A stretch of 64,000 bases of DNA. It comes from Streptomyces phaeofaciens. Its GTDB lineage: Bacteria > Actinomycetota > Actinomycetes > Streptomycetales > Streptomycetaceae. The stretch's first letter is position 1. The number at the start of each line of letters is the position of its first letter. The stretch spans positions 1 to 64,000 of the forward strand of contig NZ_BMSA01000037.1 of assembly GCF_014648915.1 (NCBI RefSeq). The letters run 5' to 3'. Below, one piece after another: positions 27,352 to 35,985 of this stretch. The notes under the pieces were generated by a model that searched no databases, was not told the DNA's origin, and saw nothing but the letters and a program-made list of their open reading frames with translations. Position numbers and translations under genes: made by a program.

Positions 27352-29763
27352 ATGACCGAGAGCAGTGTGCTGCCCGCGCTCAGGGTGGTGCTGACGGACG
27401 TCAACGAGCGTGTGGTGGAGGCGTGGCGTGCCGCGTTCGCCGACACCCCCGGCATCGAGATCCGCAAGGGCTCGATCCTCGACGAGGACGTCGACGCCTG
27501 GGTCACCCCCACGAACTCCCGGGGCCGGATGGACGGCGGCGTCGACGCCGTCATCAAGCGGTACCTGGGGTCCGGCATCCAGGTGCGCGTCCAGCGCGCG
27601 ATTCGCGACCGGTTCGCCGGAGCAATGCCGGTGGGCAGCGCGGTCTGCGTCCCGTCCGGCGCGACCGTCCCCCGGTACCTGATATCGACGCCGACGATGG
27701 TGCGGTCCTCGCAGAACGTGAGCGCCACGCTGAATGTGGCGCTGGCGTGCGCTGCCGCTTTCCAGGCCGTCCACCGGCAGAACCGGAAGAAGCCGGGCAG
27801 CATCCGGTCGGTGGCGCTCGTCGGGTTGGGGGCGCAGACCGGCCAGGTGCCGGCCCGGGTGTGCGCCAATCTGATGTGGACCGGCTACACGCTCTTCCAC
27901 GACCACTGGTTCGAGGACGACGACGAGCTGCGCTCCACGATCATCTCCCAGCTCCACGGGATCGAGAACACGCCCGTCGACCAGCGGGTGCGCATCGTGC
28001 CGCCGACGGCCGTCACTCCCGTCGTCCCCGTCCCGGCCCCGGCCCCGGCGCCCGAGAGTGCCGCTCCCGCTCCTTCCTCTTCTTCTGCCACGACCAGCGA
28101 AAGCGCCTCCGCCATGGACGGATCGACGACGGGCGTCCCGGCTCCGGGCCAGCCGCCGCAGCCCCAGCCCGATGCGAACGACCCCCTCGCCCTGACCGAG
28201 CTCTTCGACGGCGGCGGGGAGGCCTGGCTCCCGCTGCTGAAGCCGGTCATCGAGGCGCAGCCGGACGCCGCGCGGTTCATCGGGAAGGGCCGCAGCCCCG
28301 AGGTGGTCCCGGTCCGCGAGCTGACGTTCCAGGCGCTCAAGCCGAACCCGCCGCACAAGTGGAAGGTCGTGGTCTTCGGCCAGAACCCGTATCCGCGGCC
28401 GGAGAGCGCCACCGGCATAGCCATGTTCGACAACACCTTCAGCGACTGGAAGGACAGTCAGTTCGGCCGGGTCGTCAGCATCCGGTGCCTCATCAAGGCG
28501 GCGGCGATGTGGAAGTACGGCATCGTCAAGAAGACCCCGATCGCCGAGGTGCGGGCGCTGCTGAAGGAGCGGGACACGGTCCAGCCGCCGGAGTGGTTCC
28601 AGGCGATGCTGACGCAGGGCGTGCTCCTGCTGAACGCGTCGCTGACCGCGAGCGGTGACGGGGCGATGGGGGCCGACCAGCACACGGCGTTCTGGCGACC
28701 GGTCGCCGAGCGGATCGTCGAGGAGATCCTCAAGGCCAAGCAGGACGCGGCAGAGGAGGACCGCGGAGTCGTGTTCGCGTGGTGGGGTGCGCACGCCCGC
28801 AGCCTGAAGCGGGTCGTCCTGCGGCTCCAGCAGAAGTACCCGGACGTGGAGGTCCGGCACCTCGACCACGCGAACCCGGCGGCACAGGGCGACATCTTCT
28901 GCGAGGGCGACCACTTCGCCCAGGTCAACGACGCTCTGGCCTCGCTGGGCGCCGACGGTGTCGACTGGCTGCCGAGCAAGGGGTGGAACGAGACGGCAGC
29001 CGGCGCGGGCGGTGCGGACGGGGCTGTCGCGGCACGCATGGGCGCTTTCATCGAGTCGACCATGAACCTGCACCAGCTGTACCTGGAGCGCCTGACCAGC
29101 GTCAAGGACGAGGGCCTGGTCCTGCCCGAGATCACCGGTGTCTTCGACACCCCGCTGATGGACTTCCAGGATGCCGTGGCCCCGGCCTCTGCGGTACTGT
29201 CCGGGCTCGCCGGGCACATCCTGCGCTCCCGCGACTTCGGCAAGCAGCGTGCGGACCAGGCGGCCGACGGGGCCTTGTCCGCCGACGCGATCGCCGCGCT
29301 CCACCTCTACACCTGTGAGTCGGCCTTCTACCGCGAGATCAACAGCGTTCTGCGTTCCCCCGACCGCACCAGGGTCACGCCCTACCTGCCGTACCTGCGG
29401 CTGCTGTTCTCGGCGGTCTCCAAGCTGCCGGCCTACACGCAGCCGCTGTGGCGCGGGGTGTCGCTGGACCTTCGGGCGCAGTACCCGGTGGGCCGGACGG
29501 TGACCTGGTGGGGCGTCTCGTCGTGCACCTCCGAGCTGAAGGTGGCCAGGGCGTTCTTGGGCAGTCGCGGCAAGCGAACCCTGTTCGAGGTGACGCCGGC
29601 CCGGGCGGTCGGGATCAAGCGCTTCTCCGCCTTCACCGGCGAGGAGGAGTACATCCTTACGCCGGGTACCCAACTCAAGGTGACGGAGGTGAAGAGCGAG
29701 CCCCGCGGGCTGTGCACGGTCCGGCTGAGCGAGGTCACGGACACCGCTCCCGTGGTGTCCTGA
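27352..29763 (+). CDS. Three-domain fusion: macrodomain, uracil-DNA-glycosylase-like domain, ADP-ribosyltransferase
   Basis: This is an 803-residue soluble protein with an AGGAG box six bases before ATG 27352. Residues 1-216 form a macrodomain (PTNSRGRMDGGVDAVIKRYL at 53-72, VALVGLGAQTG at 154-164). A Pro/Ser/Ala linker spans 217-280. Residues 281-540 resemble uracil-DNA glycosylase: GQNPYP (343-348) for GQDPYH, LLLNAS (425-430), VVFAWWGAHA (473-482) and HANP (506-509) for the HPSP loop, then CEGDHFAQVN. Catalytic Asp is Asn345, while His506 is kept. Residues 560-795 form an arginine-type ADP-ribosyltransferase: Arg701 in LWRGV, WWGVSSCTS (719-727) and ExE at Glu764/Glu766 before YILTPGT. It is monocistronic. 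The macrodomain may reverse or bind ADP-ribose made by the C-terminus, and the central domain may read or process DNA. A role in defence or DNA-damage response is inference. Confidence 0.85.
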   Translation: MTESSVLPALRVVLTDVNERVVEAWRAAFADTPGIEIRKGSILDEDVDAWVTPTNSRGRMDGGVDAVIKRYLGSGIQVRVQRAIRDRFAGAMPVGSAVCVPSGATVPRYLISTPTMVRSSQNVSATLNVALACAAAFQAVHRQNRKKPGSIRSVALVGLGAQTGQVPARVCANLMWTGYTLFHDHWFEDDDELRSTIISQLHGIENTPVDQRVRIVPPTAVTPVVPVPAPAPAPESAAPAPSSSSATTSESASAMDGSTTGVPAPGQPPQPQPDANDPLALTELFDGGGEAWLPLLKPVIEAQPDAARFIGKGRSPEVVPVRELTFQALKPNPPHKWKVVVFGQNPYPRPESATGIAMFDNTFSDWKDSQFGRVVSIRCLIKAAAMWKYGIVKKTPIAEVRALLKERDTVQPPEWFQAMLTQGVLLLNASLTASGDGAMGADQHTAFWRPVAERIVEEILKAKQDAAEEDRGVVFAWWGAHARSLKRVVLRLQQKYPDVEVRHLDHANPAAQGDIFCEGDHFAQVNDALASLGADGVDWLPSKGWNETAAGAGGADGAVAARMGAFIESTMNLHQLYLERLTSVKDEGLVLPEITGVFDTPLMDFQDAVAPASAVLSGLAGHILRSRDFGKQRADQAADGALSADAIAALHLYTCESAFYREINSVLRSPDRTRVTPYLPYLRLLFSAVSKLPAYTQPLWRGVSLDLRAQYPVGRTVTWWGVSSCTSELKVARAFLGSRGKRTLFEVTPARAVGIKRFSAFTGEEEYILTPGTQLKVTEVKSEPRGLCTVRLSEVTDTAPVVS

Positions 29764-29791
29764 ACCGCCTCTGTTCCAGGGCGCCCACGGT

Positions 29792-29825
29792 CGTGGTTGC
29801 CGGACGCTCGCGCCCGGCAACCACG
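29792..29825 (+). terminator. Terminator after the macro-UDG-ART gene
   Basis: A perfect 12-bp stem (CGTGGTTGCCGG with its complement) around a 10-nt loop lies 28 bp after the stop codon, which supports a single-gene transcript. Confidence 0.75.
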
Positions 29826-29899
29826 GGGCAGAGGCCGACGCCGGTCCCGCCACTGCCTCTGCCGCAGGCCGGGGAACAGTTCGTGGACGGGTGGTCGAG

Positions 29900-30250
29900 T
29901 GCCCAGCGGGTGACGACGGTGTAGTGGCCGGTGGTGGCCATGACGTGGAAGACGTCGGCCTGTTCGAGTTCGCAGCGCCGGCCCGTGCGGAAGCCGAAGC
30001 CGTAGGCCGCAGCCGCCCACCCATCGACACGGGATACGGTCCGCGACCGCTGTTCGGACCATCGCCTTGGCCATGACCACTTTCGTCTCGAAGGCGATGC
30101 CGTCGTCGACGTCGGGCCGAGTTGCGGGCAGGACCACGGCGCCCAGGCGGCAGGCGCCCATACGCCGAAGCCGCGTTCGGCCACGTGCTCCCGCTCCCCC
30201 ACCGCCAACCGCGGGGCGTCCCGGGCGACACCGGGGCGATGTTGGCGCAA
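29900..30250 (-). pseudogene. Remnant of an IS701-like transposase
   Basis: The reverse strand reads VDDGIAFETKVVMAKAMV and then DRIPCRWV in one frame, the region before the second catalytic Asp of IS701-type transposases. It continues in a second frame with an ELEQADVFHVMATTGHYTVV block. Frameshifts and missing ends mark it as inactive. About 140 bp separate it from the macro-UDG-ART gene. The rest of the gap 29764-30563 holds a terminator and no supported gene. Confidence 0.55.
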
Positions 30251-30563
30251 CCCACGTAAGCCACGCTACCGAGTGGTCCGAGGACGTCCACGCGGACGAC
30301 GTGACGGCGGCGAAGAGCGCCCCGCCCGCCTCGGGCATACGGCTGAGTGACCACCGCCGGAGCGGGGGCGGCTCCGCTCCCGGCCGGGCCGGGCACAGCC
30401 CCCGGCCCGGGGTGAGGCTGCTCCAAGTGGAGGCGACGAGTGGTGGAAGCCCCTGCCCGAACGCAGGCTGGCGTACGCGCCCTGCCCGGCCGTGCGGCGG
30501 GGCGCAGCCATGCCGACCGTCCCCCGACCGGAGTGGCCAGGGACGTCAGAGAGACGAGATCAC

Positions 30564-32192
30564 ATGACGGAACACGACATCGGTTCCGGGCCCCTGCCCT
30601 CCTTCTCAGCGACCGGGACGCCCATACGGAGCAGGGCTCGGCGCATCCCTCCACGACTCGGCCCAAGGGCGCGTACGAAGGCGGCACTTCTCGCCGCGTG
30701 TCTGGGTGTCCTCGGTGCGCTCGGGACCACTCCGAGCAGCGCCTCGCCGCCCGTCGGCGGGCCGACGCCGGGACATCCGGCGCGGTTCGTGCCGGGCCCC
30801 TGCCCACGGACGCCCGAGCCGGTTCCCGGGCGGTGCGGGTTCCTGGAGGTCCCGGAGAACCGCGAGCGCACGACGGGACGGACCGTCCGGCTGGCCGTCG
30901 CCATCATCCCGGCGGCGTCGACGAAGCCTGCCGCGGACCCCGTGGTGTTCATGGAAGGGGGTCCCGGCGGAGACGCGTTCGGAGCCATCCCCTTCCTGAT
31001 CGACTCCGGCGTGAACCGCGACCGTGAACTGATCGTCGTGGCCCAGCGCGGCACCCTGCACTCACAGCCGAACCTTGCCTGCCCGGAGTTGGACCGGTTC
31101 AACGCGACCGCCGTGGGTCTGCCCTACGACGCGCCGTCCACCGGACGGGGTCTGGTACGCGCGGCGAAGCAGTGCCGGGACCGCCTGACGGGCGAGGGAA
31201 ACGACCTCAAGGCCTACAACACCACCGAGAACGCCGCGGACTTCGCCGCGCTGCGCAAGGCCCTGGGCATCAAGAAGTGGAACGTCTACGGCTACTCCTA
31301 CGGCACCGACCTGGGCCTCACCTACCTGCGCCGGCACCCCCAGGGCATCCGCTCGCTGGCGATCGACTCGGTGGTGCCCCCACAGATCGTGAGCCTGCCG
31401 TGGGCCTGGGACAGCGCTCAGGAGGGGATCGACGCGATCTTCGCGGCATGTGAGGCCCAGCCCGCCTGCAAGTCCCGCTACCCGCACCTCTCCCGCACGC
31501 TCACGCAGCAGGTCCGGCGGCTGGAGGCGAACCCCCTGAGGTTGACGGTGCCACCGCCCGGTGGCGGAACCCCGGTGAAGGTCGTCCTCGACGGGGGCAC
31601 GCTGGTGAACCTGCTGGTCACCAACGGTCGACTGGTACCGGCCGTCGACGTCCCCGCGGCGCTCTACGAACTCGCCGACGGCAACCCGGAGCGCCTCGCG
31701 CGCGCCCAGGCCGCCGGCGCGACGCCCGCCATCGGCGAGTTCGCCCACGGGCTGACGCACTCGGTGGCCTGCGCCGAGTGGGCCCCGGGCTTCTCGAAGC
31801 GTGACGTGCTGAAGGCGGGTCGCCGGGCCTTCCCCGGATGGCCGGACTCAGTGCTGGCCCACGCACCGCAGCTGCCCTTCGAGCACGACCTGTGCCGCGT
31901 CTGGAACGTCCCGGACCGCACCGCGGTCCAGCGGGTGGCCACCCGCAGCGACGTGCCCGCGCTCATCATCACCGGAACCTTCGACGCGAAGACCGGGGCG
32001 AGCTGGGGGCCGTACGCCGGCCGTACGCTGCCCCGCTCGACCGCCGTGCTGATTCCCGGAATCGGCCACTGGGTGGTGCCGCAGAACCCCTGCGCCGCGT
32101 CGGTCCTGCGCTCCTTCCTGGCGCGGCCGACAGCGCCCGACACCGGCTGCGTGCCGGGAGTCGAACCCAAGCCGTTCACCATCGTCCCCTGA
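30564..32192 (+). CDS. Secreted alpha/beta hydrolase, tripeptidyl aminopeptidase-like
   Basis: This is a 542-residue protein with a basic N-terminus and a hydrophobic signal segment (residues about 38-60, ending SSA). The nucleophile elbow is GYSYGTD (Ser near 250), in a fold with the EGGPGGDA oxyanion loop near 130. The C-terminal TAP-like domain holds LIITGTFDAKTG with the Asp and GIGHWVVPQNPC with the His. Length and layout fit Streptomyces tripeptidyl aminopeptidases, exported proteases that trim N-terminal tripeptides. The ATG at 30564 is chosen because earlier in-frame starts add sequence before the signal peptide. A close paralogue follows 14 bp later. Confidence 0.85.
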   Translation: MTEHDIGSGPLPSFSATGTPIRSRARRIPPRLGPRARTKAALLAACLGVLGALGTTPSSASPPVGGPTPGHPARFVPGPCPRTPEPVPGRCGFLEVPENRERTTGRTVRLAVAIIPAASTKPAADPVVFMEGGPGGDAFGAIPFLIDSGVNRDRELIVVAQRGTLHSQPNLACPELDRFNATAVGLPYDAPSTGRGLVRAAKQCRDRLTGEGNDLKAYNTTENAADFAALRKALGIKKWNVYGYSYGTDLGLTYLRRHPQGIRSLAIDSVVPPQIVSLPWAWDSAQEGIDAIFAACEAQPACKSRYPHLSRTLTQQVRRLEANPLRLTVPPPGGGTPVKVVLDGGTLVNLLVTNGRLVPAVDVPAALYELADGNPERLARAQAAGATPAIGEFAHGLTHSVACAEWAPGFSKRDVLKAGRRAFPGWPDSVLAHAPQLPFEHDLCRVWNVPDRTAVQRVATRSDVPALIITGTFDAKTGASWGPYAGRTLPRSTAVLIPGIGHWVVPQNPCAASVLRSFLARPTAPDTGCVPGVEPKPFTIVP

Positions 32193-32206
32193 CCGGAGTA
32201 CGCACG

Positions 32207-33832
32207 ATGTCCCCTGGTACGACCCCCAGCCGGCGCCCCGCGCGGCGGCTACCGGCGACGCTGGCCGCGACCACGGCAGGCGCCCTCGTCGTCGGCCTCG
32301 CCGCACTGCCCGCACACGCCGAGTCCGGCAACGACGGCCCGATCGGCACGGTCGCCCGCACGGTGGGCGACGCCCGCTTCGAACCGGGCCCCTGTCCCAG
32401 GACGGCGGACCCGATCCCCGATCTCGCGCGCGCCCGTTGCGGCACCCTCACCGTGCCCGAGAAGCGTTCCAAGGCAAAGGAGGCCAAGGAGGCCAAGGGT
32501 CCCAGGAGCCACGCCGGCCGTAAGATCACCCTCGCCGTCGCGATCATGCCCGCGGAGAGCAGCAGCCCCGCGCCCGACCCGATCGTGTGGCTCGCCGGCG
32601 GCCCCGGCGACGACGCGGTGTCCGAGATCCCGATGGCGCTCGCCGGCCACCTGAACCGCGACCGCGACGTGATCTTCATGTCCCAGCGCGGCACCTACTC
32701 GGCCGACCCGGAGCTCACCTGCCCGAACATCGACCGGTTCAACGCCCGCGCCCTCGGCCTCGTCTCCAACGCGCCGTCCACCGGGCGCCTGCACGTCGAG
32801 GCGACCCGGGCCTGCCGCGACCGCGTGGACGCCCAGGGCGCCGACCGCAGCACCTACGACGACATCGAGAGCTCGGCCGACTACGAGGCCCTGCGCAGGA
32901 CGCTGCGTGTCAAGAAGTGGAACGTCTTCGGGATCTCCTACGGCACCCACCTGGCCCTCAACTACATGCGCCTGCACCCGAAGGGCATCCGCTCGGTCGG
33001 CATCGACGGCATCCTGCCGCCGTCCATCGCCGGCGGGGCCGTGACCTGGAAGGCCGCACGCGAAGGCTTCGACGGCCTGTTCAAGGCCTGCGCGCGGCAG
33101 CCCGCCTGCAACACCCGCTACCCGAACCTGAAGGCCACCTTCCTCCGCCTCGTCAGTGAGCTGGAGGCCCACCCGATCACCACCACCGTCACGGTCCCGG
33201 TCCACCCTGAGCCGGTGAAGGTCGTGCTGGACGGGAGCAACCTGGTCACCTGGCTGACCTCGGCCACCCACGTGGCCGCCGGGGTGCCCCGTTCCATCGA
33301 CGAACTGGCCCACGGCAACCCGCAGCGGATCGCCGAGCAGCTCGCCGGGGGCAAGTACAGCCCGCAGGCCATCGGCAGGGTCGCCCACGGGCTGGTGTAC
33401 GGCGTCTTCTGTCGCCAGTGGACCCCGTACGAGAGCCGGGCCGACATCATCCGGGGCGGACGCCGCGCGTTCCCGTCGTTCCCCCGGTCGATGCTGGCCA
33501 ACGCCCCGCAACTCGCCTGGCTCCACGACGACTGCCGTACCTGGGACGTCCCTCCGGCGCCCCCGTCGGTCCGGAACGTGACCCGCAGCGACATCCCGAC
33601 CCTCGCCCTGTCCGGCGGGTTCGACGCCCAGACGGCGCCGAGCAACGGAGCCTACGTCGCCCGTACGCTCAGTCGCTCCACCACGGTCACGGTCCCCTAC
33701 GTCGCCCACGTGGTGTTCGCCGACTCGCAGTGCGCGCAGACGATCACCACGTCGTTCTTCGCCCGTCCGACCGCGCCGAACACCAGTTGCCTCGCGGGAC
33801 TCCAGCCGCCGCAGTTCGAGATCGCATCGTAA
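32207..33832 (+). CDS. Secreted alpha/beta hydrolase, tandem paralogue
   Basis: This is a 541-residue protein with a twin-arginine-free signal peptide (ATTAGALVVGLAALPAHA, cleavage near residue 37). It has the same order of motifs as its neighbour: LAGGPGDDA oxyanion loop, GISYGTH nucleophile elbow, ALSGGFDAQTAPSNG and a VAHVVFADSQC His region. A Lys/Glu-rich insertion (KEAKEAKGPRS, near residue 90) distinguishes it. The pair are probably products of tandem duplication and are likely co-transcribed, ending at the hairpin at 33874-33910. Confidence 0.85.
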   Translation: MSPGTTPSRRPARRLPATLAATTAGALVVGLAALPAHAESGNDGPIGTVARTVGDARFEPGPCPRTADPIPDLARARCGTLTVPEKRSKAKEAKEAKGPRSHAGRKITLAVAIMPAESSSPAPDPIVWLAGGPGDDAVSEIPMALAGHLNRDRDVIFMSQRGTYSADPELTCPNIDRFNARALGLVSNAPSTGRLHVEATRACRDRVDAQGADRSTYDDIESSADYEALRRTLRVKKWNVFGISYGTHLALNYMRLHPKGIRSVGIDGILPPSIAGGAVTWKAAREGFDGLFKACARQPACNTRYPNLKATFLRLVSELEAHPITTTVTVPVHPEPVKVVLDGSNLVTWLTSATHVAAGVPRSIDELAHGNPQRIAEQLAGGKYSPQAIGRVAHGLVYGVFCRQWTPYESRADIIRGGRRAFPSFPRSMLANAPQLAWLHDDCRTWDVPPAPPSVRNVTRSDIPTLALSGGFDAQTAPSNGAYVARTLSRSTTVTVPYVAHVVFADSQCAQTITTSFFARPTAPNTSCLAGLQPPQFEIAS

Positions 33833-33873
33833 GGCGTCGGCCGGCGACCGCCACCCACGGTCCCGGAACCGCC

Positions 33874-33910
33874 GGGGCCCGCATCCGCCATGGTGGTGGA
33901 CGCGGGCCCC
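33874..33910 (+). terminator. Terminator after the tandem hydrolase genes
   Basis: Two 13-nt arms (33874-33886 and 33898-33910) pair with one mismatch around an 11-nt loop, 41 bp after the stop. Confidence 0.75.
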
Positions 33911-34328
33911 AGCGGTGCAGGTCCACGGCACCAGGCCGGTGCGGCTGTTGTTGTCGGTGAGGACGCCACACCCTGTCATCGGCTCACGTCGAGTGGGAGG
34001 GGCCGGTCGACCCAGACGGTCGTACCGGGGCGTCGGGGTCGTGGGCCCCAGCACCGGCGAGGTGGTCGACGAGGAAGATCGGTATCGGGCCCCAACTGCT
34101 CTTCGACCACCATGAGATCGGCTTCGGAGATCACGCCCCAGACCCCGCTGTGGGCCGGCCGGCTCTCCGCAGCTCGTTCCGGATGCGACGCGAAGGTGGC
34201 TGTGGTGAGCTGAAGAGAGACTCCTTCATCGCCGGCCGGCTTCCTTGCTCGGGCGCGACGGCGAGGTGAATACGCCCTCGCCACGCGCCGCAAGGTTGAG
34301 CCCGATCGCACCCTAAAGGTGACTCCTT
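33911..34328. other. Intergenic region with a possible anti-sigma-like kinase remnant
   Basis: The reverse strand near 34100-34240 reads TFASHPERAAESRPAHSGVW, which recalls the start of the HATPase_c anti-sigma/serine kinase proteins common in Streptomyces. No ATP-binding motif is preserved and the frame is short. Otherwise I see only the upstream region of the small secreted protein gene. Confidence 0.35.
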
Positions 34329-34832
34329 ATGAACGTCTCGAAAAAATGCGCGGCAGCCCTGGTCACAGCGGCATTGTCGGGAGCCGCGGTGTTCGGTACG
34401 ACTGGCTCGGCATTCGCACAGGAAGAACCCGCGGCGAGCCCTGTGACCGAGGTACTTCCAGGGACCGCGCAGGTGGGCGGCACGCTTGCCGGACCGTCGG
34501 CCCTGCCGTCGGTGGACGGGCCGAATCTGGATGATCTGGCGATGTTGATATCGCTGGTCTCGGACACCTGCCTCAATCCCTTGGCAGTCGAGCTGGGCAT
34601 TTCGCCTGATGGGCGGACAGCGGCCGGCCTGACTCCGGAAGACATCGCGGAAGCACTTCTGGAGGCGGACATCACGAGAGTTGCCGGGGCTGTTCAAGTC
34701 TGCGTCGTAGGGCTTGCGACTCAGTTCCTCGGCGGGACTTTCTCACCCGAGGTGACGGCGCGCTACGCCCAGTTCTTGGGGATCGAGCTGAGTAGTCTCT
34801 TCTCCATCGGACCGGTCGGACCGGTCGGCTAG
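34329..34832 (+). CDS. Small secreted protein of unknown function
   Basis: This is a 167-residue protein with a classical Sec signal peptide (MNVSKKCAAALVTAAL start, cleavage after AFA near residue 30). The mature part is small and acidic, with two Cys residues (in SDTCLNPLA and VQVCVVG) that could form a disulphide. It ends in a repeated SIGPVGPVG tail. The helical LTPEDIAEALLEADI block suggests a compact helical domain. No enzymatic motif is visible. The RBS is AAAGGTGA just before the ATG. The family is not recognised. Confidence 0.75.
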   Translation: MNVSKKCAAALVTAALSGAAVFGTTGSAFAQEEPAASPVTEVLPGTAQVGGTLAGPSALPSVDGPNLDDLAMLISLVSDTCLNPLAVELGISPDGRTAAGLTPEDIAEALLEADITRVAGAVQVCVVGLATQFLGGTFSPEVTARYAQFLGIELSSLFSIGPVGPVG

Positions 34833-35020
34833 CAGCTCCGGAACCGGGCCGCATGACACACAGCCTTTCGCCCATGCGGGGCGATGCCGCGGCTATGGAC
34901 CGCGGGCCGCGATGCGGGGTCAGCGATCGATGCGGAGCGGATACCGACGCGAGTGGCGAAGCGCGTCTCAAGACCGGTCAGGAATCGAGAAGCCCCGGCC
35001 GCCGCTCGGTCCCTATCGTG

Positions 35021-35686
35021 ATGGCCATGGCAACCACCGCTTCCCCCGCAGCCCCCACATCCCTCGCGTGCCTCACCCTTGAGGTCGCCGACCCCGAAGC
35101 CGCCCTCCGCTTCTACAGCGCCTTCGGGGTGGACACGTACATACGCCTGCGAGCGTCCGAGGCGCACTCCACCGGATTCCGCGGCTTCACCCTGGCGCTC
35201 ACGGTGTCCGGTCCGGCGACCGTCGACCACTTCGTCGGCGCCGCCGTGGACGCCGGTGCCACGGTGCTGAAGCCCGCCGCGAAGTCGCTGTGGGGCTACG
35301 GCGGAGTCGTACAGGCCCCGGACGGAACGATCTGGAAGATCGCGACCTCGGCGAAGAAGGACACCGGCCCCGCCACCCGCGAGATCGACGAGGTCGTCCT
35401 GCTGCTCGGCGTCGAGGACGTGAAGGCCACCAGGCAGTTCTACGTCGACAGGGGCCTGACCTTGGCCAAGAGCTTCGGGGGCAAGTACGCCGAGTTCACC
35501 GCCGGCCAGTCCAGCCCCGTCAAGCTGGCGCTGTACAAGCGCCGTGCCCTGGCCAAGGACCTCGGTGTCCCCGCCGACGGCACCGGATCGCACCGCCTCG
35601 TCCTCGGCAGCACCGCCGACGACTTCACCGACCTGGACGGGTTCGCCTGGGAGTCTGTCACCTCGCCCGCCCCCACGCCGCCCTGA
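35021..35686 (+). CDS. Glyoxalase/VOC-family protein
   Basis: This 221-residue protein has two VOC-fold modules: LACLTLEVADPEAALRFYSAF (about 16-36) and VVLLLGVEDVKATRQFYVD (about 127-145), each opening a beta-alpha-beta-beta-beta unit. Metal ligands typical of glyoxalase I are not all in place, so the reaction is unclear. There is no RBS before ATG 35021 (or 35027), and a CTATCG stretch lies just upstream. Leaderless translation is possible. It stands alone. Confidence 0.75.
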   Translation: MAMATTASPAAPTSLACLTLEVADPEAALRFYSAFGVDTYIRLRASEAHSTGFRGFTLALTVSGPATVDHFVGAAVDAGATVLKPAAKSLWGYGGVVQAPDGTIWKIATSAKKDTGPATREIDEVVLLLGVEDVKATRQFYVDRGLTLAKSFGGKYAEFTAGQSSPVKLALYKRRALAKDLGVPADGTGSHRLVLGSTADDFTDLDGFAWESVTSPAPTPP

Positions 35687-35805
35687 CTTCCTCGTTCTCC
35701 TTGGAGCCACGGGCGCAGCCGTCACTACTCCGACGCCCTGCGCCCCGGCGCGCTTCAGGGCGCGGTCGCCAGGGAGCCGGCGGCCGTGATGCCGCCGGTG
35801 GACGG

Positions 35806-35985
35806 TCAGCGTCGGCGGCCTCCCCGTGCGGACCAGCCGGTGCCGATGCCCGCGAGGTGCAGGGCCAGGGCGGTCAGGCCGAGCAACATCACGTTGGTCG
35901 AGCTGAAGACGTCGTTCGTGGAGATCTCGGCCGCGTTGATCAGGAAGGCGATGAAGAACAGGACTGCGGAGATGATGGCCGTCAA
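35806..35985 (-). CDS. Small two-helix membrane protein
   Basis: This 59-residue protein starts at TTG 35985, eight bases after an AAAGGA box. It has two hydrophobic helices (AIISAVLFFIAFLINAA and NVMLLGLTALALHLAGIG) joined by a polar loop with EISTNDVF, and a basic tail (GWSARGGRRR). It is not a shadow: no gene overlaps it, and the charge pattern fits the positive-inside rule. Function is unknown; proteins of this type are common in Streptomyces. Confidence 0.6.
   Translation of the reverse strand: MTAIISAVLFFIAFLINAAEISTNDVFSSTNVMLLGLTALALHLAGIGTGWSARGGRRR

Noticed and set aside
27265..30807. A reverse-strand open frame of 1180 codons opposite the macro-UDG-ART gene
   Set aside because: It mirrors the high third-position GC of the forward gene, is Arg/Gly/Ala-rich, and has no recognisable domains or RBS. 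The forward frame has three clear domains.
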